Below are positions 54,501 through 64,000 of a stretch of DNA of 64,000 nucleotides, in pieces. The stretch is from Stichopus chloronotus (Eukaryota > Echinodermata > Holothuroidea > Aspidochirotida > Stichopodidae), in NCBI GenBank assembly GCA_021234535.1, contig CM037848.1:16633444-16697443 (forward strand). The letters run 5' to 3'. The notes under the pieces are model-generated. The model searched no databases and was not told the DNA's origin. It worked only from the letters and a program-made list of their open reading frames with translations. Every line of letters begins with the position of its first letter. Within the stretch, counting starts at the first letter, position 1. Made by a program: the position numbers and the translations under genes.

Positions 54501-57500
54501 TGGAGTGATATGTGTAACCAGTAGTAGGCCTATGTGTTTGCTGTTTATTATAGGAGGGTCTATTTTCTCTCTTATGTTACCCTCACTAGCATATAATTCA
54601 TAATGATATTGTTCCTATTGTCGTTTTTGTTGTTATTGTAATTGATCACCTTTCTTGGTGGAGAAAACAAATTGCTTGTAAACTGCCTTTTATACTTGAA
54701 AGCAGGATATGTTGTTTTAAGAAAAAAGTAACCTTCATTGCCAATCTTAAAAAATCATTCTGTTGCATCTGATAACCATGTTTCTTTCCTGACACATTGC
54801 ATTAATAAGAGTGATACGGTAGAAGAAAAAACTTCCTCACTTTTTTCGTAAGCTTAAAAGTGAGTGGGACCAAGCCCTGTCACAAATGTGTTGCACTTCC
54901 ATGCGAATAATACCACATACAAGGGAACTCAATGCAAAAGCATTTCTGTTGGAAATGAGGCTACATTTAGACAAATAGTTCATGGTGTGGTAGTTTTTGG
55001 TTCTTTCCATCAGCAAAGTAACTTGTGCAGTCAGGTTAGCATGTGTGTGTATGTGTGTGTGACGCCCCTGCCTGTAAACAGGATATCTCAAGAAGGGTAA
55101 GCATGAATGATATCATACTTCGTGTGTTGGTTGGTTATATTGAGTAGATGATCCCTATTGTTTTTGGTGGAGGTCAAAGGTCATTGAGGTTACCAGAGGT
55201 CAAACTGTAAAAACCTTGTAAACACATATCCAGAAGGGTAACTGTGACTGATGTCATACTTTGTGTGTGGGTTGGTCATATTGAATAGATGATCCTTATT
55301 GTTTTTGGGTGGAGATCAAAGGTCATTTGAGGTCACGAGAGGTCAAACTGTTAAAACCTTGTTTCGTTTCGTTTGGTTTCGTTGATTTGATTTTCCACTA
55401 CACATAACAAATAGATTAAAACAAACATAAAAACATAGGTTATTCACACATGGAGTGGAAGGAAGTGGACAGTAAACCCATTAAGGCTTGGTGAAGTCCA
55501 CTCCCTTGGGAAAGCAAGAAAATACATACAGAAAGACAAGTAAAGAGCAGAAAAAAGTAAACACAATATCTCCAGAAGTCTAACCTTGACTGATGTCATA
55601 CTTTATGTGTGGATTGTATATACTAAGTAGAAGGCTCCTTTTCTTTTTGGTGGAGGTCAAAGGTCATTTGAGGTCACCTGAGGTCAAACCTTACTAACAC
55701 ATTATCTCCAGAAGGGTAATGTTGACTGATGTTGTGCTTTATGTGTGGGTTGGCCATACTGGGTAGGTGATCCCTATTGCTTTTGGTGGACGTCAAAAGT
55801 CGTTTTGAGGTCACCAAAATAAAGGCCATTTTGGGTTAATGTGGTGTTTCAAGAAGAATAATTGCAGTTGATCTCAAACTTGTCATGTGGATAATTCATG
55901 TTTGTTATAATATAACCATGACGAAAGGATTCACAAAGCCTTTTGGCTTTCTGGTGTTTTTCATTTTGACATGGTCCCTTCCCCTCTCCACTGAGTTGCT
56001 TTTGTTGGTAAGTGATTGTGTGTGTGTGATAAAATGAGATATCGACAAGGAATCACTAAGTCATTTGACTTTCTGGTTTTATATATGTATGAACTTGCGA
56101 AGAGGCTAGTCTGAAATTCAAATTAGACAGGCATGGTACAATGCAAATACAGTAGAGGTTTGTTGTTGAAGCACACTGTAGAAGTGTTGGCATGTAAAGC
56201 ATTACCATTAAAGTATATAGCTATAAAGTACATTTAATATTGAATTTTCATCACAGACCTTACCAGACCGAAACTGGTACTTCACGGATGAATTCTTCTT
56301 TAAAAACTGCTGCCATTGTCAAATATTCTATTGATAGTTCTTGTTATTGCCATTTTTCCATGTTACAAAGTGTGTATTGAGCTGTGGAAACAAATTCAAC
56401 TTCAAAACAAATTTTTTATTGTTTTTTACATTTTCAACTGAAATTGCTCCTTTTTATTCAGCTTGTGATATTGTTGATGAATGTTGCAATCAGACAACAA
56501 ATTTTTTGTAGTTAGTACATTTTATTTGTCACATCATTGTACTGTGTATGTCTTAGATTGTAGGTTGAATGTAAACCTATACATATGTGGCCCTGTACAG
56601 CTACTTCACTGCTTGTCTCTGTGAGAGCAAATGTTTTTTTTTGCAGGTTTTGGATCATTATTCTTACTTTTATGTAACTTAAAGGGCTACAGTAGGAGCC
56701 TAAAAGTGAGGGTGCTATCCAGTACTTCTTTCATAAGCAGTATATATTCTCTCCCCCTTGAAGGTATATCGCCTTGCGCTTCAGATATGTGTGGATATGA
56801 ATATTAATCACAGGCCAAAAATGTAGGACTTGTCCATTTTGTGTGCAAGATGTACCTGGAATTGAGGGTGGATCCTCCAGAAAATTGAAGTCGACATCAC
56901 CCTCACTTTTCAGGCGCATGGCCCCTTTGATATCTAATCATGGTGTCATGTGCTTGTGTATTTATGAATACGAATCTAAAAAACAGAATCCTAGACTGAT
57001 CATATCTTTGGTAAGTTTATCATCAGTAATTAAGTACAGTAACGCTTTAGTATTTCGTGAATTCCAAAGTCATGTGACGACAGAAGAGGTGAAAAATTTG
57101 GAAAACTAAACAGTATTTCAAGAAAGCTAGCTTGGCCTTATCACCTCCTACTTGTATCAGTTGCATATCCAGAATTTGCCAAAGTGGGAGTGCCAATGAA
57201 TTGCTGTCTTAATGTGGGGGTATTACTGTACAAACCATTTTGTAACAACAATACCAAAATGCAATGTCCAAAATGTAACAACTTTTGGCCAAAAATGCAA
57301 CAAGTATGAATGTTGGTTCAAAATGAAACAACTGTTAGCCCAAAGTGTGACAACTATGAAAGTTAGTCCAAAAATGCAATGTTCAACTTTTGTCCCAAAA
57401 TGTAACAATGTGAAGATTCGCATCAGATGGTGTTGAAAAATCCATGATGGGCAACACATTTTTTGAAAGTGCTGTAACTAAAGAAAACAAGATCGAACCA

Positions 57501-60500
57501 GACTGGTAATTTCACCATTCAATTTCTCACAACATACTTAGCACCTGAAATACATATATTTTAGTGTCTTCTGTGTGATTATGAAAACTAAAAATGGCTG
57601 CCATAGTGTCACTAGATATGATAAAAAAATTACCATTTTTGGTTGGCCATTACTAGAAAACACCATATTCTATGAACTTAAGACATGACGTATTTGATCT
57701 AGCATGCCAACATCCATCATAGATGTCTCACCAAGTTTGTTGCAGTTTTGTCAGTTTTTACAAAATCGGTTGAAACAAGGTGTCTAAGGGTACAGTAGGG
57801 TGTCTTATTTCTTCCTTTTAAGAAAATTCTGCTCTCACAGGGGAACACAGATGCAAAACAGCTCTATCTGTTTGACCTGCTCATTTGCATTTCTGTAGTC
57901 ACATTTCTTGTGAAGAAAATATGGCATTTTTGGTTAGATGAAGGTGATAGTTAATTCAAAATTTGACTGAAAAGTGATCATGAAAAAGTTAATTTGATAT
58001 TAAGGTGCCGACATACAGTAGCATAGTTACCAGCCGTTCCATCTTAAGCAGAGCTGTCCTGATGTCTGAACTTAAAATCCCCAAAAAGCAGAATGTTCCC
58101 ATTTTCTTACTTTTAGTATTAAGGATATATGCTAATGCTTCCAATTTTCAGGTAAGTTTCAAAGTAACAGCTTGGACAAGGTGACTTTAATCTTTGCCTA
58201 CACCTAAATCATTTCCTCATCTATTGCGAGCATTTAGAGATGGAACAGGCCTTGCGTTGTCATCCATGCCCCTCTCCTCCTCTCTGAATGAACTTGGTCT
58301 AAAAAAGTGGAAGTGTAAAATGGTTATGTGTTGCTGAGTCAATGTTATCCCATTCCTTCACATGTATTTATATATGCACAATAATTTGCTGATATGGTAC
58401 GTTCAGTCATTGTGTGATCTCTAGTCACTGTGTGGTGCACAGTGGATCATTTGCTGAATGTTCTGTTTTCTGGAATGACTCCATAGCAAGATTGCAGAAG
58501 AAAAGAAATGCAGAAAAAAAAAGGAATCTCTTCATCCATGCAGTGTAACATTATGTAAATCTCCACCCTTGATATTTTGCTACTGGATAATGTCATTGTT
58601 TCATATTTCTAGCCATTTTCCTAATAGTTTGATTAGAGCTAAAACTATGATAGTAGAACCATCAACATGACTTATAAACAGACTCCAAGAATGCAGAAAT
58701 TAACAATAAGAGGGCCTTACATAAAACTGATTCAATCCGTTTGGAGAGGGCCATATACTTCAAGAATTCCAAATACAGTAGCTCAAGACATTGTCTGTGA
58801 GAATGCTGACGCATTGCACTTCATCAGAAATAAAGTTGCATAACCACAGTGACTGCACTAGTTTAACATCCTACATCATTCTGTCTTCCTTTGTTTTCCC
58901 TTCTTCCTCTTCATTTTTCTATGTTAAAGAAAAAAGTAGCCAAGATACAGGTAAATCTTATTACTGTAAGTACAAGAATGCTCTTGTTTTTTTGTGGAGG
59001 TCAAAGATCATTTGGAATCAACAGGGTCAAATTGTGAAAACCTTGCAAATGCAGTACAGTATCACCAGAAATGAAGCTTTGACAGATTCATTTCATGTGC
59101 AGGTGAATCTTTTTGTGTGCAAGAAACTTAGTGCTTTTGGTGGAGGTCAAAGATCATTTGGGGTCAACAGATTCAAATAGTGAAAACCTTGTGAACATGA
59201 TGTTTTGAGAGGTTAAGCTCGAACAGACCTCATATTTAGTACGTAGGTGGATCCTGTTGATTAAAAAAAGGTCTCGTGTTGTTGGTGGAATTCAAAGGTC
59301 ATTTGGGATCGACAGTTGGCAAATAATGAAAACCTTGTTACATTTGGACAGGTTTCTGATTTCATGTGTATTTATAGACCCTATTGAGTACAGGGAGCCT
59401 GCTGTTTTTGGGGAGTTCAGGGTCATTGTGGGGTCAAGAGGGTCAAATGGTGAAAACCTTGGAACCGCAATATTTCCAAAAATGAAGCTTTAACACATTT
59501 TTTTCATATGAAGGTGTACATTTTGAGTGCAAGAAACTTAGTGTTTTTGGGAGGTCAAAGGTCATTGGGATAGGCAGTGGTCAAATACAATAGTGAGAAG
59601 CCACTAAACATGATATTTCAAAAAGAATAGAGCTGTTCTGACATATCTGATATTTTCAATGTAGATGTGTCTTGTTAAATGTGAGAATCCTGTTGCTTTT
59701 AGTAAAGGTCAAAGGTCATTTGGGGTCAACTGATTAGGAATTGTTTAAATCTTGGAAATCCTGGACACATGATATCTCAAGAAGGGAAGTTGGGATAGAT
59801 TTCCTATTTGGTGTGTATCTGTGTCGTATCAAGTAAAAGTAATCTACTGCTTCCTGTGGAGTTGAAATGTCATTTGGGGTCAACAAGAATCTAATTGTGA
59901 AAATCTTGTGACCATAGTATCGCAACAAGGGAAACTTGAGCAGATCTGATATTTCATTTGTAGAGATACCCTATTGAGTACAACCGTAGAGGAGCTGTGG
60001 CTGTGCTAATTTCTTTGGCAGTTTGACACCTAGAAAATTTTCAGATGGTTTTCTTTTTATTATCTAGAGCTAGTGACATCTTCGAAGTTGAAACCTTGTA
60101 TACGATAATTCATCAAGGAAAGCTTGGACAGATGTGATATTTAGTTTGGCGGTGTAATTTATTGAGTTCTAGAAGTTTTTGGTGGAGGTGAAATGTCATT
60201 TAGAGTCAATGTGGGTCAGATAGCATTAACCCCTGTAAACATCTATCTCAAGTAGGGAAGCTGTAGTGGCACATGTAATATTGAGTATAATAGATACTTA
60301 TTATGTTCATTAGAGGTCATTTGGGTCAAACAAGGGTCATTTTTTAACATCATGTACACATGGAATCTCTAGACAGGTAGGACGCGTGTAGATATCTCTG
60401 ATTTGTTTGTAGGTTGTGCTAGCTGAAATGTATCCTACTGTCATCATCCTAAGTCAGCACATGTTATTGTGTATGTACTCTAGTGGTTGTTAAAGCGCAA

Positions 60501-63044
60501 TTGTGACACAGTAAATTACCGTAACATTTGAAAGGCCAGGCATGTCACACCTCACCTCATGTCAGATTCAAAATAGTAATAATTGAATCATTAAAACCAT
60601 AATGTCTTTGGACCTTCTGGTCCTTTCTCTCTTTTAGGAGTTTCAACTTGTGATCCCTCACAATTTACCTGTGGAGATGGCACATGTATTCCAGAATCAT
60701 GGATCTGTGACGGATTAACTGACTGCCTTAACAGCACAGATGAACAAAATTGTGGTACGGTGTAATTAGAGTGTTCGTTTCCTGAGTTGTTCTATTTGAA
60801 ACACAAGAAACACAAATTGAAACTTAAATGATCCCAAAACTGAGGTCATCATTCTCGGAACTCTTGTCCAACTACCAAATGTTATCAGTAATGCCATTGA
60901 GTTTGGCGATGATTCTATTGATTCTTGTGATCAAGTCCACAATTCTTGGTGTTATTTTTGATGAAAACATGAAAATAGATAAACATGTATAAGTAACGTT
61001 TGTAACACTTGTTCCTACAATATGTGTAAGATCAAGAAGATAAGGAAACATATGGCGGGTGAAACTATGAGAACTTTGGTACATTCATTTATTCACAGCC
61101 ATATGGGTTATCACAACAGTAATAGTCTGCTTTATGGTATACCAGTGTATCTGATTCAGAGACTTCAATCGTCTGCATATAATAGCCGAGCCAGGCTTGA
61201 CGATGACTGCTGTGACTTCAGCATCCCATCGTTAAGTATCATCCAGTCTCTGCACTGGTTGCCAGTGGAATTTAGAATTAAGTTCAAAATACTGCTCATT
61301 GTGTATGCATTCATGGTATGGCACCCTTCTATTTATCTGACATGGACCCCAGAAGTATCCCATATGGGTCACATGGGCTGACCCATACAGTATGAGCTCC
61401 TCATGAATCTTGCTTCGATATGGGACCCATATGGGGGGCCCATGTTGGGATGTTACCTGGGAAGAGATTGCTTTTCCTTTCATGGATTGTACACAAAAGA
61501 TTCTTGGAGTAAATAACTCTATGACTTCTCATGAAATTAAATTGCATGGTTCCCGCCCCCCAAAAGAAGAGAAAAGAAAAAAAAAGAAGAAAAACTGGGT
61601 ATTAGCAAAGTAGGAGACGATCATTTGATTTGTACTATGTTGAACCTTGCGTTGATCCTTATACCAATTTTATTGTCTGAACATTTGTTTTGTGTGCCAT
61701 TTAGCACATTTTGTTGAAATAGTGATGACATGAGTTTGAAGAAACTACAAACAGAAAATTCATATCCAAATTTATCATCATTTGTTGTGTGTAAATAAGT
61801 AAGTAATTAAAATTACCAAGTAAATAATTTGGGAAAACTAATCTTCAAACTGTTAATCCCTTCCAAAGTCTTTGAATTTTAGTAGAAATATTGCAAAATA
61901 TGGGGAAATCTTAAAGTATGCTGGAAAAAAGCCTTGCTTGAACCAGTCAATGAAAATGTAGCAGTAGGTGCTAATGCATATTCACCACACAAGAGCTGAT
62001 TTCTATTGTATACCACATGATACACCAATAAAAGGCTGCAGCACACATGTGTTGTGTGCTATTATACCTACACAAACAGTAGTACAGTATCATCAAGTAG
62101 TGTCGTAACATGTTTTTACCCCAAACAAAACTTGATAGTAGCAACATTAGAGCTTTTCAATACTTTGATAGTTCATTATAATTATATGGAGCAACTAGTT
62201 CCCCATAAGAGACCTGACGTGATAACTCAAGACTTGAGTGCTCCTTGTGCAGCAGCGGAGAAGAGAATTATGCAATAGTAAGTCGCGGCAGACATGACGT
62301 TATAACCGTGCTAAAGTGTTCAACAGACCCTCTTTCATGCCCGATTACACATGTATTACCTATGGACATGACACCTAATACCCCTTGCCAGGCAGCTCAA
62401 GAAAGCCTAGACATTGGATTGACACACCTGAATTACTTTAGGAGAACGATGTTTAATTGACCATGTGGATTATCACAGCATGGGGTGATAAAACTGACCT
62501 AAGGCCATGACAATTTGCAAGAAGTTGAACCTCTGTAGAACAAAAGAAGACTGAGGTTGAAGTCAATCCCATTTTAAGGTACGAATAACGGCAGATTTTC
62601 TCATTGCGGAACACGAGATGTGCGAACGTTCATAATAAGGACCATTTTTTGTCCAAGCAGGGGATCAAATTTTCCCTGATTTTGTGCTGTTGGGATAAGT
62701 TTTAGAAACTCTCTGCATCATTTTTGGTTATTGCATAGTTTATGACAATTATGCTCTAGTGGGCTATTGAGGAGTAGAAATATCATAAGAAGAAGCAAAA
62801 TGGCTGTTTTTAGTGTCTCACAAACTCACATCATCCCCTTAAATGACAACATTCAAAGCCATTATTTTTGTCAGGAAAGAGGAGTTAATATAATGACCTG
62901 TTATTATTTTTCTTTCATCCATAGGGAACGCTCAGTGTTCATTCTTTGAATATGCATGTGCCAGTGGAACACAATGTGTTTTCTTCTTAGACGAATGTGA
63001 TGGAATACCTGACTGCGTGGATAATTCAGATGAATTATTCTGTG
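48514..63044 (+). CDS. Secreted or membrane protein with LDL-receptor class A modules (5' part; continues beyond window)
   Basis: Exons seen: 48514-48562 (signal peptide), 60638-60754 and 62925-63044 (one LDLa each). All join in phase 1, and the two module exons are symmetrical 1-1, which fits a chain of LDLa repeats that goes on to the right. So far 95 residues. Each module has six cysteines and the acidic calcium cage. Such modules bind ligands or act as spacers in receptors and secreted proteases. The 12-kb first intron is long, so the link between the signal exon and the LDLa exons is inference. What follows the second module cannot be seen. Confidence 0.7.
48563..51170. other. LDLa gene intron 1, left part
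   Basis: AT-rich sequence without recognised repeat or exon. Minus-strand frames 49236-49547 and 50010-50240 have no domain. Confidence 0.4.
51200..52160 (+). repeat. AGGTCA-family repeat array 1
   Basis: Starts with a (TG)n run, then six or seven units of about 110-145 bp: ACACAATATCTCAAGAAG, TGTGTGGGTTGGTCATACTG, ATTGTTTTTGGTGGAGGTC, AAAGGTCATTTGAGGTCACC, AGAGGTCAAACTG. AGGTCAAAGGTCA is exact at 51507 and 51792, with one-base variants at 51364 and 51941. Confidence 0.93.
52161..55020. other. LDLa gene intron 1, middle part
   Basis: AT-rich, with one more AGGTCA-family terminus fragment near 52500-52600. No exon with an LDLa cysteine pattern seen. Confidence 0.4.
55030..55975 (+). repeat. 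AGGTCA-family repeat array 2
   Basis: (TG)n, then about five units, interrupted by an insertion at about 55362-55558, and closing with the family terminus (GTCATGTGGATAATTCAT, AGCCTTTTGGCTTTCTGG). Exact AGGTCAAAGGTCA at 55171 and 55654; AGATCAAAGGTCA at 55313. Confidence 0.92.
55362..55558 (-). mobile_element. Truncated retroposon 3' end inserted in a repeat unit
   Basis: Splits a repeat unit between CCTTG and TAAACACAATATC. Read on the minus strand it ends TGGAAAATCAAATCAACG then AAACCAAACGAAACGAAAC, a tail typical of LINE/SINE 3' ends. No coding. The break inside a regular unit gives the insertion borders. Confidence 0.7.
55976..58955. other. LDLa gene intron 1, between arrays 2 and 3
   Basis: Holds a 57230-57440 minisatellite (separate entry). 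No exon recognised. Confidence 0.4.
57230..57440 (+). repeat. Degenerate repeat of CAAAATGTAACAAC type
   Basis: Blocks CCAAAATGTAACAACT, CCAAAAATGCAACAAGTATG, CAAAATGAAACAACTGTT, CCAAAGTGTGACAACTATGA and CCCAAAATGTAACAATG return every 25-35 bp. The open frames on both strands here come from it. Confidence 0.75.
58960..60460 (+). repeat. AGGTCA-family repeat array 3 (oldest-looking)
   Basis: About ten diverged units of about 130-150 bp with TTTTTGGTGGAGGTCAAAG, ATTTGGGGTCAACAG and GTGAAAACCTTG. Exact AGGTCAAAGGTCA at 59552 and 59706; AGGTCAAAGATCA at about 58998 and 59143. It ends 180 bp before the first LDLa exon. Confidence 0.9.
60638..60754 (+). CDS. LDLa gene exon: first LDLa module
   Basis: Acceptor CTCTTTTAG, donor GTACGG. 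Encodes [17 protein letters not shown] then [18 protein letters not shown]: all six cysteines and the D-x-x-x-D-x-x-D/E calcium set. Confidence 0.92.
60805..61345 (+). mobile_element. LINE (L2/CR1-like) reverse transcriptase C-terminal relic
   Basis: Frames shift from [10 protein letters not shown] through [12 protein letters not shown] ([15 protein letters not shown] in the next frame) to a 119-codon frame with [42 protein letters not shown] and [20 protein letters not shown]. This is the region after the palm in L2/CR1 elements. It lies in the intron between the two LDLa exons. Confidence 0.85.
61346..62292. other. Intron sequence between LDLa exons
   Basis: A short ATATGGG(T/C)CCATATGGG-like palindromic patch near 61360-61440 and an A-rich run near 61565-61595. 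Otherwise no feature. Confidence 0.4.
62293..62593 (-). repeat. Dispersed 300-bp repeat, copy 2 (twin at 2321-2620)
   Basis: Reverse complement of 2321-2620, over 90 percent identical by eye and collinear along the whole length. It is in the intron just before the second LDLa exon. Confidence 0.85.
62925..63044 (+). CDS. LDLa gene exon: second LDLa module
   Basis: Acceptor CATCCATAG, donor GTAATT, phase 1-1. Encodes [17 protein letters not shown] then [18 protein letters not shown], again six cysteines. The FEYAC replaces the more usual E-F-x-C. Confidence 0.9.
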
Positions 63045-64000
63045 GTAATTGAACTCTTCTGATGCACTTTAAACTTTTTATGTCTTTACATGCTAAAGAA
63101 GTAATATAAAGTTTATTATGAGGGTAAGTCAGAGTGACATTACAAGTAAGTGAAATTTACATTAATGATAAAATAGTATTTCTTTCCATGTTATTTATCT
63201 ATTATTTTCCATGTGATTTCACCTCTGCTGACACAATATACGTTATCAAGAAATCAATAGAAACATCAAAACAATTTATGTCAGTGACTGAAAACCACAC
63301 CTAAATCATTAAATGGAATTTTTCTTTTACATTTCAAACCTCTAGATATTTTCGAACCTCTAAATTTAAAGTTACTTTGAAATTGGTTTACTTTCGGCTC
63401 TACACTTATCACCGAATGCAAAGTATTTCAAGTGAAAAACCAAGAAGTTATACGGGTGTCTTAGAAAAAAGATTACACCAAGAAGACATCTCGTTTGTGA
63501 TCAGGTACAAATTCCGGATTTTAAGAAAGGCAGTGCACACACTGTTGCCCAAAGGTGAACAAGTGCATGTGTTAGACTGCTTGCGTCAGTTTTTGTTGAT
63601 GCTTGATAGAGCTTTCTCATTCTCCTTTCTGGTGGCTCATCACATGATATGGATATGAGGGGAAAAAAATCGTTGGTCATCAAAAAAGTAGGGGGGCATG
63701 TGTCCCCATCTGGATCTGCCCCTGGTCAACACAAAATTCTTGCCTAAAATATGTTGTTCTCTATCTAAAGTAAAATTGGACAAATGTGACACTCCCCAAA
63801 ACAGTGCTCCAAATCCTTGCAATGAGAGCCATACAAAAAGTATCTTGCTTTCTCAACAATGTTCAGTTAAGTAATTTGTTCCTAAACTCCATGGAGAAAG
63901 TGGAAATCAAAATCATTTTACCCTCAATGCAAAATAGAAACCTGACTCTAAAAATCATCTGCAATTGCAGGTCATTGAGCTGAATAAAAGTATTCCATTT
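63045..64000. other. Intron 3' of the second LDLa exon, to window edge
   Basis: No third LDLa exon found. CAATTGCAG at 63962-63970 looks like an acceptor, but phase 1 reading meets a stop three codons on. The frame 63377-63658 has no domain. Confidence 0.4.

Overview
This window is animal nuclear DNA: AT-rich, intron-rich, packed with tandem repeats and decayed transposons, with no bacterial operons or ribosome-binding sites. The very frequent AGGCCTA words, the LINE and DIRS-like relics, and a secreted lectin/protease/LDLa gene repertoire point to a deuterostome invertebrate, most likely an echinoderm (sea cucumber or sea urchin type). That assignment is an inference from style, not a database match. 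Most open frames of 60-120 codons here are chance; the real coding signal lies in short exons with GT-AG borders.

Three protein genes can be supported. (1) 2050-18322, plus strand: a complete ten-exon gene for a secreted protein of about 550 residues. Its order is signal peptide, long-form C-type lectin domain, trypsin-family (S1) protease with intact catalytic triad, LDL-receptor class A module, CUB-like sandwich. Every exon phase agrees, and the protease part carries the classical trypsin intron phases 1-2-1-0. (2) 29007-33144, minus strand: a four-coding-exon gene for a 144-residue protein that reads as COA1, a mitochondrial inner-membrane respiratory-complex assembly factor. (3) 48514 to beyond the right edge, plus strand: a signal-peptide exon and, 12 kb downstream, two phase 1-1 exons each encoding one full six-cysteine LDLa module. 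The join across the 12 kb intron is inferred from phase. A possible 3' terminal exon of an unknown gene lies near 43541-43703, and a 125-residue unknown reading frame at 9977-10354 on the minus strand.

Layout: 1-2.0 kb upstream sequence; 2.05-18.3 kb lectin-protease gene with LINE tails, a tRNA-like unit, a TTAA-flanked MITE and an inverted transposon pair in its introns; 18.3-29 kb intergenic, with a LINE scrap, a Ty3-type gag relic and several minisatellites (90-bp and 55-bp units); 29-33.1 kb COA1; 33.2-37.8 kb MITE copies and hairpins; 37.8-40.05 kb a broken LINE with reverse-transcriptase motifs between two diverged flanking repeats; 42.6-42.8 kb a 21-bp repeat; 44.75-45.45 kb a DIRS-like relic; 48.5-63.05 kb the LDLa gene, whose long first intron holds an expanded repeat family (51.2-52.2, 55.0-56.0, 59.0-60.4 kb) that contains many AGGTCA-N1-AGGTCA nuclear-receptor-type half-site pairs.

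The lectin-protease gene suggests recognition coupled to proteolysis outside the cell, as in innate-immune cascades. Its C-terminal half is odd: the LDLa module has lost exactly one cysteine pair and the CUB-like module has none. All exon boundaries, family calls and repeat comparisons were made by eye; transcript data and similarity searches were not available.
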